Positions 47,019 through 56,931 are shown, counted from the first letter of the stretch. The stretch is DNA of 64,000 nucleotides from Qipengyuania xiamenensis (GCF_019711495.1 NZ_JAIGNM010000002.1:434001-498000); one strand, 5' to 3'. Translations and numbers: made by a program. The notes: a model not told the origin generated them from the letters alone.

Positions 47019-47687
47019 ATGACCGATACTCCTGCGACCCCGCCCATGAAGGCCGGCATCGTGCCGGTGACGCCGCTCCAGCAGAACTGTTCGCTGATCT
47101 GGTGCACGGCCACCAACAAGGGCGCACTGATCGATCCCGGCGGCGATCTCGACAAGCTCAAGGCTGCGGTGAAGCAGACCGGTGTCGAGCTTGAGAAGAT
47201 CCTCATCACGCATGGGCATATGGATCACTGCGGTGAAGCCGGTGTCCTCGCAAAGGAACTCGGCCTTCCGATCGAAGGCCCGCACGAGGCCGACCGGTTC
47301 TGGATCGCGCGGCTCGAGGAAGACGGCGCGCGCTACGGGATGAATTCGCAGGTGTTCGAACCCGACCGCTGGCTGGAGGATGGCGACACCGTGACCGTGG
47401 GCGAGCTCACGCTGGAGGTCATCCACTGCCCCGGTCACACGCCCGGCCACGTGGTCTTCTTCCACAGGCCGAGCAAGTTCGCCGTCGTCGGCGACGTGCT
47501 GTTCCAAGGCAGCATCGGGCGCACCGATTTCCCGATGGGCAACCACCAGGACCTCATCGATGCGATCACGAAAAAGCTGTGGCCGCTGGGGGACGACGTG
47601 ACCTTCATCCCCGGTCACGGGCCGACCAGCACCTTCGGGCAGGAGCGCAAGACCAACGCCTTCGTCAGCGACGCGGCGCTGGCCTGA
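47019..47687 (+). CDS. MBL-fold hydrolase (glyoxalase II-like)
   Basis: The 222-aa metallo-beta-lactamase fold protein has THGHMDHCGE (HxHxDH), a later HCPGHTPGHVV and GDVLFQGSIGRTD, the two-metal site. It resembles YcbL-type glyoxalase II-like hydrolases, which act on thioesters such as S-lactoylglutathione. ATG 47019 is used although it has no good Shine-Dalgarno; ATG 47046 is an alternative. The start at 46929 would add residues that do not resemble the family. Its stop lies 7 bases from the convergent MAPEG gene. Confidence 0.9.
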   Translation: MTDTPATPPMKAGIVPVTPLQQNCSLIWCTATNKGALIDPGGDLDKLKAAVKQTGVELEKILITHGHMDHCGEAGVLAKELGLPIEGPHEADRFWIARLEEDGARYGMNSQVFEPDRWLEDGDTVTVGELTLEVIHCPGHTPGHVVFFHRPSKFAVVGDVLFQGSIGRTDFPMGNHQDLIDAITKKLWPLGDDVTFIPGHGPTSTFGQERKTNAFVSDAALA

Positions 47688-47694
47688 GCGCCAC

Positions 47695-48102
47695 TTACAT
47701 CACGCCGAGCGGGATCAGGACCGCGACTGCGGCAAGGCCGAGCTGCGTAAGCATGGTGATGATGACGCCGATCGAGCGCCCCTTGGCGAGCGTGCCGCCA
47801 TCCATGCCGAATCCATGGGCAACGCGTCCCAGCATGTAGATGCCGGCAACCCATGCCAGCCACGGGTTCCCGCGCCCCGAAAGCTCGATCGCTGCGATCA
47901 GGATCAGCACGAAGGCGGTATTCTCGACGAAGTTGAGCTGCGCGCGCATGCGTGCGGTCAGCGGGCCGCCTGCGCCATCGTCACCGATGGATACCTTGTG
48001 CTTGAGCCGCATCTGGCCGACGCGGATCGAAAGCCAGAGGTTGATGATTGCCGCAGCTGCAGCGGCGGTCAGCGTGACCGGAAGGACGATACCCATTCCC
48101 AT
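47695..48102 (-). CDS. MAPEG family membrane protein
   Basis: The 135-aa protein has four membrane segments and the family loop VGQMRLKHKVSIGDDGAGGPLTARMRAQLNFVENTAFVL with conserved RMRAQLNFVE-type residues. MAPEG proteins are trimeric membrane glutathione transferases or leukotriene-synthase-like enzymes; bacterial members' substrates are mostly unknown. ATG 48102 follows GGGAGAA. Convergent with the MBL hydrolase and divergent from the rpmF operon. Confidence 0.88.
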   Translation of the reverse strand: MGMGIVLPVTLTAAAAAAIINLWLSIRVGQMRLKHKVSIGDDGAGGPLTARMRAQLNFVENTAFVLILIAAIELSGRGNPWLAWVAGIYMLGRVAHGFGMDGGTLAKGRSIGVIITMLTQLGLAAVAVLIPLGVM

Positions 48103-48188
48103 TTCTCCCTTTGCGTACCCTCGTGCCCTTGGTTAGGGGTTGGGCCGAAGGGCGGCAATCGGGCCTTGAGGATTATCCTCCACTGCGC

Positions 48189-48216
48189 TTGCATCACCCT
48201 GAAAATTCGCTATAGC
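48189..48216 (+). promoter_or_regulatory. Candidate promoter of the rpmF-plsX-fabH operon
   Basis: TTGCAT (48189-48194) and TATAGC (48211-48216) are 16 bases apart, about 120 bases above rpmF. The 233-base gap 48103-48335 holds no gene, so a promoter here is expected. The assignment rests on consensus matches alone. Confidence 0.5.
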
Positions 48217-48335
48217 GCGCGCCTTCACCGTCACGGTCGGGATTTTCCAGCCACCGCGCCTCTTGTGCGATGCCTGACTGTCCCCTAGGGCGGCCACCGA
48301 AATTGACTGAAATTGTTTGAGGAACAGGTGCCGAG

Positions 48336-48518
48336 ATGGCCGTCCCCAAGAGAAAAGTATCGCCCCACCGTCGTGGCAACCGTCGTGCGCATGATTCGCT
48401 CAAGGTCGAAGCTCATCACGAGTGCTCGAACTGTGGCGAGCTGAAGCGCCCGCACAACCTGTGCCCGCACTGCGGCTACTACAACGGGCGCGAAGTACTC
48501 GCCCCCGAAGGTCTCTAA
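48336..48518 (+). CDS. rpmF: 50S ribosomal protein L32
   Basis: The 60-aa L32 protein of the large subunit begins [19 protein letters not shown], the standard start, and keeps the zinc-binding [18 protein letters not shown]. Located directly before plsX, as in most proteobacteria, linking ribosome and lipid supply. ATG 48336 follows GAGGAACAG. The protein is of usual length. Confidence 0.97.
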   Translation: MAVPKRKVSPHRRGNRRAHDSLKVEAHHECSNCGELKRPHNLCPHCGYYNGREVLAPEGL

Positions 48519-48544
48519 GACCCTAACTTGATTCGGAGAGTGTC

Positions 48545-49582
48545 ATGAGTCTGCCGCGTATCGCCATTGATGCGATGGGCGGGGACGAAGGCGTTCGCGT
48601 AATGATCGAAGGCGCCGCGCTCGCGCGTAGGCGCCACGATCGATTCAAGTTCCTGCTTGTCGGTGACGAGACGCGGATCAAGGCCGCGCTCGAAACCCAC
48701 CCCGGCATGGCGGAAGCCAGCGAAATCCTGCATTGCGAAGACGTGGTCGGCGGCGACGAGAAGCCCAGCCGGGCGCTCCGCCGTGCCAAGACCACCAGCA
48801 TGGGCCTTGCCGTCGACGCCGTGAAACGCGGCGAAGCAGGCGCTGCCGTGTCCGCAGGCAATACCGGCGCGCTGATGGCGATGAGCAAACTCGCGCTGCG
48901 AACCATGCCCGGCCTCGACCGTCCGGCACTGGCCGCGCTGCTGCCGACGCTCGGCGATAATGACGTGATCATGCTCGACCTCGGCGCGAACCGCGAATGC
49001 GACGCGCGCAACCTCGTGCAGTTCGCTATCATGGGCGCTGCCTATTCCCGCATCGTCACCGGCCGCGAGCGCCCGCGCGTTCGCCTGCTGAACATCGGGA
49101 CCGAGGAAACCAAGGGCACCGAGGACATCCAGGCCGCTGCCGACAGCCTTCGCGCTGCATCCGGCCTTGCCATGGATTTCGAAGGCTATGTCGAAGCCGA
49201 CAAGATCAACCGCGGCGAATGCGACGTGGTCGTGTGCGACGGGTTCTCCGGCAACATCGCCTTGAAGGCCATCGAAGGTGCGGCACGCTTCGTGACCGAC
49301 CTGCTCAAGCGCGCCTTTTCTTCCTCGATCAGGTCGAAGGTCGGCTTCCTCGTATCGCGCCCTGCGACCGAGCTGCTGCGCCACCATCTCGACCCGAATA
49401 ACCACAATGGCGCCGTCTTCCTCGGCCTCAATGGCGTGGTCGTGAAGAGCCACGGCAGCGCCAATGCCAAGGGCGTGGCCAATGCGGTCGAAGTTGCCGC
49501 GCGCCTGCTCGAGGACGACATCACGAACCGCATCGCCAAGGACCTTGGCGCATTGGGTTCCGAAGAGCTTTCGGCCAAATGA
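48545..49582 (+). CDS. plsX: Phosphate acyltransferase PlsX
   Basis: PlsX makes acyl-phosphate from acyl-ACP for PlsY in phospholipid synthesis. The 345-aa protein starts [16 protein letters not shown], the family signature, and has the [11 protein letters not shown] and [14 protein letters not shown] motifs. ATG 48545 follows CGGAGAG. Its stop overlaps the fabH ATG (ATGA at 49579-49582), so translation is coupled. Confidence 0.97.
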   Translation: MSLPRIAIDAMGGDEGVRVMIEGAALARRRHDRFKFLLVGDETRIKAALETHPGMAEASEILHCEDVVGGDEKPSRALRRAKTTSMGLAVDAVKRGEAGAAVSAGNTGALMAMSKLALRTMPGLDRPALAALLPTLGDNDVIMLDLGANRECDARNLVQFAIMGAAYSRIVTGRERPRVRLLNIGTEETKGTEDIQAAADSLRAASGLAMDFEGYVEADKINRGECDVVVCDGFSGNIALKAIEGAARFVTDLLKRAFSSSIRSKVGFLVSRPATELLRHHLDPNNHNGAVFLGLNGVVVKSHGSANAKGVANAVEVAARLLEDDITNRIAKDLGALGSEELSAK

Positions 49583-50544
49583 TCCGCGCAGTCATCACCG
49601 GTAGCGGCAGCGCGCTTCCCGAACAGTGCGTCACCAATGCCGAGATGGCGAAGCGCGTGGATACGACCGACGAATGGATCGTCGAGCGTACGGGCATCCG
49701 CCAGCGCTATATCGCTGGCGAGGGTGAAACCACCTCCAGCCTTGCCACCGAAGCTGCCCGCAAGGCGCTCGAAGATGCAGGCGTGGACGCGAGCGAGATC
49801 GGCCTGATCATCCTCGCGACCGCAACCCCCGATCACACTTTCCCTGCAACCGCTACGCAGGTGCAGGCAAACCTTGGCTGCCGCGGCGGCGTTGCCTTCG
49901 ACGTGCAGGCCGTCTGCTCGGGTTTCCTCTACGCGCTGGGAACTGCCGAATCGCTGCTGCGGACCGGCATGGCGAAAAAGGCGCTGGTCATCGGTGCAGA
50001 GACTTTCAGCCGCATCCTCGACTGGGAAGACCGCACGACCTGCGTTCTCTTCGGCGACGGGGCAGGCGCAGTGGTCCTCGAAGCGCGCGATGTGGCCGAT
50101 GACGGACCGGGCATCCTCGCCACGAAGCTTCATGCCGATGGCGAGCACAAGGACCTGCTTTATGTCGACGGCGGTCCGTCGACCACGGGCGAGGTCGGCA
50201 AGCTGCGCATGAAGGGCCGCGAGGTCTTCCGTCACGCCGTCGTGAACCTTGCCGACGTGCTCAAGGAAGTCCTTGAAGATGCGGGCGTGGACTCGGGCGA
50301 TGTCGACTGGGTCGTTCCGCATCAGGCGAATGCACGCATCCTCGATGCGACGGCGCGCAAGCTCGGCCTGTCCACCGACAAGATCGTGGTGACCGTCGAC
50401 CAGCACGCCAACACCTCGGCTGCGTCGGTTCCGCTCGCCTTCGACGTTGCGCGCAAGGACGGGCGGATCAAGCAGGGCGACCTCGTCATGTTCGAGGCGA
50501 TGGGTGGCGGCTTCACCTGGGGCGCCTCGCTCGCGCGGATTTAA
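49579..50544 (+). CDS. fabH: 3-oxoacyl-ACP synthase III FabH
   Basis: FabH starts fatty-acid synthesis by condensing acetyl-CoA with malonyl-ACP. The 321-aa protein has the catalytic triad C113 (AVCSGF), H248 (VPHQAN) and N278 (QHANTS), close to C112/H244/N274 in E. coli. The family start [13 protein letters not shown] is present. ATG overlaps the plsX stop. It lies before ihfA. Confidence 0.97.
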   Translation: MIRAVITGSGSALPEQCVTNAEMAKRVDTTDEWIVERTGIRQRYIAGEGETTSSLATEAARKALEDAGVDASEIGLIILATATPDHTFPATATQVQANLGCRGGVAFDVQAVCSGFLYALGTAESLLRTGMAKKALVIGAETFSRILDWEDRTTCVLFGDGAGAVVLEARDVADDGPGILATKLHADGEHKDLLYVDGGPSTTGEVGKLRMKGREVFRHAVVNLADVLKEVLEDAGVDSGDVDWVVPHQANARILDATARKLGLSTDKIVVTVDQHANTSAASVPLAFDVARKDGRIKQGDLVMFEAMGGGFTWGASLARI

Positions 50545-50647
50545 CAATTGATGTTTTTTTCGGCTCCTCGCATTGCCGAAATCCCAAAAATCCAGTAAGT
50601 TGCTGATCTCGCAATAACCCAGGGTCGCGTCTGGGGAAGGACAGTAA

Positions 50648-50953
50648 ATGGATATGATGCGCTCCGTGGGAACGCTGACCCGCGCAGACCTCGCAGAAAC
50701 GATCAACCGCAAGATGGGCCTCAGCCGTGCGGAATCGCTCGATCTCGTCGAAGATATTCTCGCCAAGATGTGCGACGCGCTTGCCCGCGGCGAAAACGTG
50801 AAGATTTCCGGCTTCGGCAGCTTCGTCCTTCGCGACAAGAAAGAACGTATCGGCCGCAACCCGAAGACCGGTGTCGAAGTGCCGATCACGCCGCGCCGCG
50901 TGATGACCTTCCGTGCCAGCCAGCTGTTGAAAGAGCGGATTGCAAAGGGCTGA
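50648..50953 (+). CDS. ihfA: Integration host factor alpha subunit
   Basis: IHF alpha bends DNA with IHF beta. The 101-aa protein has [20 protein letters not shown], the DNA-binding beta-arm region with [21 protein letters not shown] (Pro at the intercalation tip) and a C-terminal helix. ATG 50648 follows GGGGAAGGACAG. The order fabH-ihfA-merR is common in alphaproteobacteria. IHF beta is not in the window. Confidence 0.97.
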   Translation: MDMMRSVGTLTRADLAETINRKMGLSRAESLDLVEDILAKMCDALARGENVKISGFGSFVLRDKKERIGRNPKTGVEVPITPRRVMTFRASQLLKERIAKG

Positions 50954-50957
50954 GTTT

Positions 50958-50973
50958 AGCGGTTAAAACCGCT
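50958..50973 (+). promoter_or_regulatory. Dyad abutting the merR-type start codon
   Basis: AGCGGTT and AACCGCT are inverted around AA, one base before the ATG at 50975. In RNA it can form a 6-bp hairpin with a TAAA loop, and no Shine-Dalgarno is otherwise visible. It may gate translation of the MerR-type gene or be an operator. The dyad is seen; the role is inference. Confidence 0.45.
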
Positions 50974-50974
50974 C

Positions 50975-51337
50975 ATGGCCGAATTTAGCGATCACAAAGA
51001 AGCAGGTGCCCTACGCACCATTGGCGAGGTTGCCGCTGCAACCGGCATCAAGACGCATGTGCTGCGCTATTGGGAACAGCAATTCCCCCAGCTGAAGCCG
51101 CTAAAGCGTAGTGGCGGTCGGCGCTATTACCGCGCCGAAGACGTGACGCTGGTCGAGACAATCGACCGTCTGGTCAATCGCGACGGTTACACGCTGAAAG
51201 GCGCCAAGGCCGCCCTGCGCGAAGTGCCCGACCAGCAGGCTGCCGCACAGGCCCCTGTGCGCACATCGGATACGGGCGATATTCTTCCCCGCCTCAAGAT
51301 GATCAGGGACGATCTGAAAGCCGCTCTGGCGGCCTGA
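50975..51337 (+). CDS. MerR family transcriptional regulator
   Basis: The 120-aa protein has the MerR HTH: TIGEVAAATGIKTHVLRYWEQQFPQLKPLKRSGGRRYYRAEDV, then a helical stretch (LVETIDRLVNRDGYTLKGAKAAL). It lacks the C-terminal metal-binding Cys of mercury or copper regulators, so the inducer is unknown. ATG 50975 is one base after a dyad (50958-50973). It follows ihfA by 21 bases and may be co-transcribed. Ends 3 bases before the convergent M24 gene. Confidence 0.9.
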   Translation: MAEFSDHKEAGALRTIGEVAAATGIKTHVLRYWEQQFPQLKPLKRSGGRRYYRAEDVTLVETIDRLVNRDGYTLKGAKAALREVPDQQAAAQAPVRTSDTGDILPRLKMIRDDLKAALAA

Positions 51338-51340
51338 GCC

Positions 51341-52714
51341 TCAATCGGACGGAATAAGCGTCAGTTCCGTCTGGCGTCCGTCGAGATAGCGCACCGTTTC
51401 ACCATCGAACCAGGCATCTTCTTCCGACCGGAAGTCCACGCGCTGGCCGCCCCATTCGGGCACTTCGAAATAGTTGGTGAACTCGATCGACCAGGTCGTA
51501 CCGGCGTTGACCGTACCGCTGCCGCGTGGGTCGGGGCTCTGGTTGTCCCAGAATCCGATGGCAGGGCCGGCGCCATGGCCATGGAAGCCGATAGGGTGGC
51601 TGTAAATCGAAGGGTCGAGGCCTTCTTCCAGAGCAGCCTCGCGCGCCCGGGCAAGGATCGCATTGCCGCTGTCGCCTGCACGGAATGATGCGGTCAGGAT
51701 GTCGCCGACACGATTGGTGCGCGCCAGTCCTTCGCGCAGACCCGCAGGCGCCTCTGTCTCTCCCGGCCTCAGCACATAGGCGAGATGCTGCGTATCGGTG
51801 TTGAGCCTAAGGTAGGTGAGGCCGAAGTCGGTCCACAAGAGGTCGCCCGGCTGGATCACAATGTCGTCGTAGATGATCCCCTCTGTGCCCTCGCGCTGCA
51901 CGGCGACGGAGGGGTGGAACCACGGATCAATTCCGAGCGAAGCCAGCTTCTCGCGATACCACCAGCGCACTTCGCTCGTGGTGGTCTTGCCCGGCGTGAT
52001 AACCTTTCGGGAAAAGGCCTCTGCAATCAGCGCGTGTGCGATCCGCACGATACCGGGATAGAGGTCGAGCTCGGTCTGCGTGCGGCTTTCGAGCCAGCGC
52101 ACCGAAAGCGTCTCGCCCGATACGATGCGGTCCTCGTATTCCTGCGGAAGGGCCTCGGTCATGGCGCGATACTGGCTCAGCGTCATCCCGTCACCGAAAC
52201 GAGTGGCATCGGAATAGTTGATCGCGATTCTTTGCGGATCGCGCGCGGCAATGATGTCGGCCACCGCCTTCCACTGGTCGGGTTCCTCTTCGGGGGCCCA
52301 TGAAGGCTCGAACAGGTCGGCAAGCCCGTAGCGGCTGACCGTCAGGCGCTCGATCGGCTGGCCGTCACCCGGATCGAAAAAGATCAGGATCGTCCGTCTG
52401 CGTGCATGGAAACTCTGCGCGTCGAGCATGGTGGCGAGCACCGGCTCCTCGAAATACTCGCGCGACATCAGCAGCCACATGTCCACGCCCTGTTCGCGCA
52501 TGATCGCGGGGATCACGGTGTCGAGCCGCTCGGCGAGGATGCGGTCGCCCACCCCGGCGCGCTCCTCCAGCGGCAGGATCGCGGGAAGGGCGGGATTGGC
52601 CAGCTCAGTGTCGGACATCGCGACCGCGGACAGACCGGTCTCGCCTGCCATTGCCTGCGGTGCGTAAAGTGCTGCGAGGGTGGCATATGCGAGAGCCAGC
52701 TTGCCTTGGTTCAT
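51341..52714 (-). CDS. M24 family metallopeptidase (Xaa-Pro aminopeptidase-like)
   Basis: The 457-aa protein has a signal peptide (ALAYATLAALYAPQAMA) and an M24 pita-bread domain with metal ligands in WTDFG and NTDTQH, then SHPIGFHGHGAGP, EFTNYFEVP and the last acidic residue in VDFRSEE. It belongs to the Xaa-Pro peptidase group, here exported. The D-D-H-E-E set looks complete. ATG 52714 overlaps the stop of the methyltransferase gene (ATGA), so it is translationally coupled. Convergent with the merR gene. Confidence 0.85.
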   Translation of the reverse strand: MNQGKLALAYATLAALYAPQAMAGETGLSAVAMSDTELANPALPAILPLEERAGVGDRILAERLDTVIPAIMREQGVDMWLLMSREYFEEPVLATMLDAQSFHARRRTILIFFDPGDGQPIERLTVSRYGLADLFEPSWAPEEEPDQWKAVADIIAARDPQRIAINYSDATRFGDGMTLSQYRAMTEALPQEYEDRIVSGETLSVRWLESRTQTELDLYPGIVRIAHALIAEAFSRKVITPGKTTTSEVRWWYREKLASLGIDPWFHPSVAVQREGTEGIIYDDIVIQPGDLLWTDFGLTYLRLNTDTQHLAYVLRPGETEAPAGLREGLARTNRVGDILTASFRAGDSGNAILARAREAALEEGLDPSIYSHPIGFHGHGAGPAIGFWDNQSPDPRGSGTVNAGTTWSIEFTNYFEVPEWGGQRVDFRSEEDAWFDGETVRYLDGRQTELTLIPSD

Positions 52715-53478
52715 GGTGTCGTGACCTCGTAATTTGCCTGACTGGTCGCTGCGGAGCTGGCAGGTTTGCTGCCGCAAACGCCTGTTGCGCAGCCGAAGAA
52801 GAACTTCCGGAATTCCGAGTTCAGGCCCGCATCCTCCAGCATCCCTGAAAACTCGCGCGCATCGCCGAAATTGGCGGAATATTGCCCGATCATCGCAAAA
52901 TCGTGTGCTCCGCGCAGCAGGACGCGCTCGACCATGGGAAGTACCCGGTCGAGGTGCAGGCGATAGAGCGGTCGTAGCGGCCACCCTTTGGGATCCGATG
53001 CCTCGATAAATGCGAAGCGGCCTCCTGGCTTGAGCACACGCGCGATCAGTTCGGCAAGGCGCCGGTGCTGCTCGGGATTGAAGGTCTTCAACCCGAAGGT
53101 CGACACGACGAAGTCCGCGCTTTCATCGGGAAGCGAGCTGGCAAGAACGTCGTCCTCGCGGAATTCGATCTTGTGGGCGCGCATTGCGTGGAGGCGCTCC
53201 ATCGCGCGGCGATGCATGCCCGCCGAGATGTCGACGGCGACGATCGATTCCACTTGGGGTGAGTGCGAAAGCAGGTGAGGCCAGACCTCGCCGGTACCTG
53301 CCATCAGGTCGTATCCGTGCCGCGCTTCCGCCGGGAGATCGAGCATCTCCACGCATTGCCGCCGCCAGATCTGGGTGAAACCGAAGGAGCAGGCGTTGCT
53401 GAAGGCTATGTAACGGTCAGAGCAGCGATCGAAGACGTCGCGCACGAACTCGGGATCGTAGATGTCCTGCGATGACAC
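52711..53478 (-). CDS. UbiE-like class I SAM methyltransferase
   Basis: The 255-aa methyltransferase resembles the UbiE/COQ5 family: YDLMAGTGEVWPHL (glycine-rich motif I), DADFVVSTFGLKTFN, and LKPGGRFAFIEASDP. UbiE methylates demethylmenaquinone and demethyl-2-polyprenylphenol, but this copy may be a general class I enzyme of unknown target. ATG 53478 abuts the smc stop; the M24 start overlaps its own stop. Its coupling to smc is unusual enough to note; it may be specific to this lineage. Confidence 0.8.
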   Translation of the reverse strand: MSSQDIYDPEFVRDVFDRCSDRYIAFSNACSFGFTQIWRRQCVEMLDLPAEARHGYDLMAGTGEVWPHLLSHSPQVESIVAVDISAGMHRRAMERLHAMRAHKIEFREDDVLASSLPDESADFVVSTFGLKTFNPEQHRRLAELIARVLKPGGRFAFIEASDPKGWPLRPLYRLHLDRVLPMVERVLLRGAHDFAMIGQYSANFGDAREFSGMLEDAGLNSEFRKFFFGCATGVCGSKPASSAATSQANYEVTTP

Positions 53479-56400
53479 CTATTCGGCTGCCAGCAGCTCT
53501 TCGGCAGCGCCGAGGTCCACGCTGACGAGGCGGCTCACGCCTTTCTCGATCATGGTCACGCCGAACAGGCGATGCATGCGGCTCATGGTCACGGCATTGT
53601 GGGTGACGATGAGGTAGCGCGTGTCGGTTTCCTTCACCATCGCTTCGAGCAGGTCGCAGAAGCGGTCGATATTCGCATCGTCGAGCGGCGCGTCGACTTC
53701 GTCGAGCACGCAGATCGGCGCGGGATTGGTGAGGAACAGGGCGAAGATCAGCGCAGTTGCAGTCAGCGCCTGCTCGCCGCCCGACAGCAGGGTCAGCGAC
53801 TGGAGGCGCTTGCCCGGCGGCTGGGCGAAAATCTCGAGGCCGGCTTCCAGCGGATCGTCGCTGTCGATCAGCGCGAGGTGCGCTTCGCCGCCTTCGAACA
53901 GGCGCGAGAACAGCGTCTTGAAGTGGTCGTTGACCTTCTCGAACGCTTCGCGCAGCCGCTCGCGGCCTTCGCGGTTGAGGTTGCCGATCGAACCGCGCAG
54001 CCGGTTCACCGCTTCGCGCAGTTCTTCTTGCTCGGCAGCATTGGTGCCGTGCTCGGATTCCATCTTTTCGAGCTCTTCGGCAGCGACGAGGTTGACCGGT
54101 CCGATCCGCTCGCGGCTGGCGGTGAGGCGGTCCATCTCCTCGGTCTCGGCCTCGGCGGCCTTGACGCTGTCTTCCTCGAACTCGAATTTCGCGGGCAATA
54201 GCGGGGGAGGGGACTGGAAACGCTCGCCCGAAATGCGCGCCATTTCGATGCGGCGGCCGTCCTGGTTCTCGGCGCGCTCGGACAGGCCGGCGCGGTTTTC
54301 GCGAGCACCGGCGAGTGCCTCGTTCGCCTCGTTGAAAGCGCGGTCGGCGGCTTGCGCGACTTCGGCAGCGGCGGCGACGGCCTTTTCGGCCTCGGCGAGT
54401 TCTGCGCCGAGACGCTCCCGCACCGTGTCGCCTTGCTCGATTTCCTTCATCAGGCCTTCGGGCTTGGCTGCGTAGATCGCCCGTTGCTCCTCGATCTCCT
54501 CGAAGCGCATTGCCATCTCGGAAAGACGGCGCGCGGCTTCGCCGGAGCGGGCCTGCCAGTTGGCCATGTCGCTGCGCTGGGCGGCCGTGCGTTCGCGGGC
54601 GACCGCGAGCGACTGGTCGTGCGCAGCCAGTTCGGCGGCGCGGGCCTGCAGGGTCGAGCGGGCGGCCTCGTTCTTCGCGCGAGCGGCCTCTAGCGATGCG
54701 CGGCCAGCCTCGGGATCGGGCAGGGCATCGCGCTTGCCTTCGGCGGCAGCGACATCGGCCTTGGCCTGTCCGACCACATCGGCGTGATCGTTTTCGGCTT
54801 CCTGCAATTCTGCCAGCCGCGCGGTAACGCGTTCGCGCTGCGCCTCTGCCTGATCGAGCGCGCGCAGGGCCTGCCGCTCGGTGTCGGAAGCACCGGCAAG
54901 TTCGCGTTCGGCGGCGACGAGATCGCGCTGGAGTTGGGACAAAGTCTCGCTTGCCTGCTGCTGCGTCTTCTCGGCAGTATCGACCGATGCCTGCAATTCG
55001 GGGACGAGCTTGTCGAGTTCGACGAAGCGGTTCTCCGCCTCGAGCCGGGCTGCTTCGGCGGCGCCTTCACCATGGACGACGAGACCGTCCCAGCGCCGCA
55101 GCCTGCCGTCGAGCGTGACGAGGTTTTCGCCCGGTGCAAGGCTGCGTCCGTCGTCCTTTTCTGCCACATGGACGAGGCTCAGCCGGGCGCGGAGTTCATC
55201 GGGGCATTGCGCCAGATGGTCGGAGAGGCTGTCTGTGACCTTCTTCGGCGCATCGGCACCGGTCCAGTAACGTCCGTCGCTGCCTTCTTCCGGCATGCCA
55301 AGGAGCGCCTTGCCATCGCGGCCCAAGGCAGCGGCGACAGCGCGCTCATATCCCTTTTCTGCGCGCACACCGTCGAGCGCCTGCTGGCGGCCCGAGCGCT
55401 TGGCAGCAGCCCGTTCGCGGGCCTCGCGGTCACGCTTCAGGGCATCATACTCGCGGCTTACGCCGGAAAGCTCGGCCTTGGCCGCGGAATAGGCGCTCGC
55501 CGCCTCGTCGCGGGCCGATTGCAGATCGGCCTTGCGGACCTGCATTTCCTCTATCGCGGATCGCTTGGTATCGATTGCCGCAGTCGCTGCATGGGCGGCC
55601 TTGCGCGCCTCCTCGACTGCGGCGTCCAGATCTTCGGCAGCGAGCGCCTCGCGCTGGTCGCTGATCCTGCGGCCTTCCGCTTCCACGCGTTCGAGCCGGG
55701 CCTTGGCTTGGCTAACCTCGGCCTCGACCACGCGCCATTCGGCCTCGACACCGGCATTGTCAGCGGTGGCCTTGGCAAGAGCGAGCTCGGCAGTGCGGCT
55801 GGCACGTTCGGCGTCTTCGCTCTGCGCAACCAGCTTGGGGCGGCGTTCTTCATCCGCGGCAAGCGTCTTTTCGCTGGCGGCCAAATCCTTCTCAAGCCGC
55901 GCCAGGGCCTCGGCGGCGTCCTTGGTCATGCGGTCGGCATCGCCGCGATCTTCTTCGAGGCGGACCTTCTGGCGTTCGAGGTCGGCAAGGCGCTGTTCGG
56001 CTGCTTCGAGCTGGCTGGTGAGCGCAGCCATGCGGTGACCATGCGCGCTGGCATCATCGCGCCGGTCGGCCTGTTCCTCGCGCGCTTCGGAGAGCTTTTC
56101 GGCTGCCTCGCGCTGCGCCTTCTGCGCTTCGTTGGCAGCCTTCTGCGCCTCTGCCACGCGTGCATCCGCATCTGCGGCGGCCTTCTTCGCTTCCTCGGCT
56201 GCTGCGGCAGCATCGCGCCAGCGCGCGAAGATCAGCCGTGCCTCTGCGGTCTTTATCTCGTCCGACAGCTTGCGATAGCGCTCCGCCTGCTTGGCCTGCC
56301 GGCGCAGCGAGGCGATCTGGCTGTCGAGACCCGCCATCAGGTCTTCGAGCCGTTCGAGGTTCTTTTCGGTCGAGCGTAGCTTGCTCTCGGCATCGCGGCG

Positions 56401-56901
56401 ACGGACGTGGAGGCCCGCGATACCTGCGGCCTCTTCCAGCATCATGCGCCGTTCGACGGGCTTGGCCGCAATGACCTGCGCGATCTTGCCCTGGCTCACC
56501 AGCGCAGGGCTGTGAGCGCCGGTCGCCGCGTCGGCGAAGGTCAGCGCCACATCCTTGGCGCGCACATCGCTGCCGTTGACGCGGTAGGCGCTGCCTGCGC
56601 CCCGTTCGATCCGGCGGACGACTTCGAGGTCCTCGCCATTGTCGTCCTGCGCGCTGAGCACCACCTCGGCAAAATCGCGCGGCGGGCGAGTGGCCGTGCC
56701 GGCGAAGATCACATCTTCCATCCCGCCCGAGCGCATGGACTTGGGCGAGTTTTCGCCCATGACCCAGCGGATCGCCTCGAGCAGGTTGGATTTACCGCAC
56801 CCGTTGGGGCCGACCACGCCGGTCAGCCCGGGTTCGATGCGCAGGGTGGACGGCTCGACGAAGCTCTTGAAACCGCTCAGTCTGAGCTGTTTGATGAGCA
56901 T
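53479..56901 (-). CDS. smc: Chromosome segregation protein SMC
   Basis: SMC compacts and segregates the chromosome with ScpA/ScpB. The 1140-aa protein has Walker A GPNGCGKSN at 31-39, the ABC signature LSGGEQALTAT and Walker B VLDEVDAPLDD near the end, and long coiled coils broken by a hinge (about 515-640). Full length. ATG 56901. It sits 30 bases after the second DsbA-like gene; a UbiE-like methyltransferase follows. Partner ScpA/ScpB are not in the window. Confidence 0.97.
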   Translation of the reverse strand: MLIKQLRLSGFKSFVEPSTLRIEPGLTGVVGPNGCGKSNLLEAIRWVMGENSPKSMRSGGMEDVIFAGTATRPPRDFAEVVLSAQDDNGEDLEVVRRIERGAGSAYRVNGSDVRAKDVALTFADAATGAHSPALVSQGKIAQVIAAKPVERRMMLEEAAGIAGLHVRRRDAESKLRSTEKNLERLEDLMAGLDSQIASLRRQAKQAERYRKLSDEIKTAEARLIFARWRDAAAAAEEAKKAAADADARVAEAQKAANEAQKAQREAAEKLSEAREEQADRRDDASAHGHRMAALTSQLEAAEQRLADLERQKVRLEEDRGDADRMTKDAAEALARLEKDLAASEKTLAADEERRPKLVAQSEDAERASRTAELALAKATADNAGVEAEWRVVEAEVSQAKARLERVEAEGRRISDQREALAAEDLDAAVEEARKAAHAATAAIDTKRSAIEEMQVRKADLQSARDEAASAYSAAKAELSGVSREYDALKRDREARERAAAKRSGRQQALDGVRAEKGYERAVAAALGRDGKALLGMPEEGSDGRYWTGADAPKKVTDSLSDHLAQCPDELRARLSLVHVAEKDDGRSLAPGENLVTLDGRLRRWDGLVVHGEGAAEAARLEAENRFVELDKLVPELQASVDTAEKTQQQASETLSQLQRDLVAAERELAGASDTERQALRALDQAEAQRERVTARLAELQEAENDHADVVGQAKADVAAAEGKRDALPDPEAGRASLEAARAKNEAARSTLQARAAELAAHDQSLAVARERTAAQRSDMANWQARSGEAARRLSEMAMRFEEIEEQRAIYAAKPEGLMKEIEQGDTVRERLGAELAEAEKAVAAAAEVAQAADRAFNEANEALAGARENRAGLSERAENQDGRRIEMARISGERFQSPPPLLPAKFEFEEDSVKAAEAETEEMDRLTASRERIGPVNLVAAEELEKMESEHGTNAAEQEELREAVNRLRGSIGNLNREGRERLREAFEKVNDHFKTLFSRLFEGGEAHLALIDSDDPLEAGLEIFAQPPGKRLQSLTLLSGGEQALTATALIFALFLTNPAPICVLDEVDAPLDDANIDRFCDLLEAMVKETDTRYLIVTHNAVTMSRMHRLFGVTMIEKGVSRLVSVDLGAAEELLAAE

Positions 56902-56931
56902 CGTCTTATCGTCCCCCCTCTTGGCGCCGGC

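Noticed and set aside
48103-48335. Possible small RNA or tRNA in the longest gap
   Set aside because: No cloverleaf, T-loop or CCA end is visible and the segment fits a simple promoter region.
50530-50600. Possible IHF site before ihfA
   Set aside because: CATCAATTGTTAA near 50540 does not fit the WATCAANNNNTTR consensus when the spacing is checked.
54784-56379. A 531-residue open frame antisense to smc
   Set aside because: It lies over the SMC coiled-coil region; the composition reflects the repeated Ala/Glu codons of smc read backwards.
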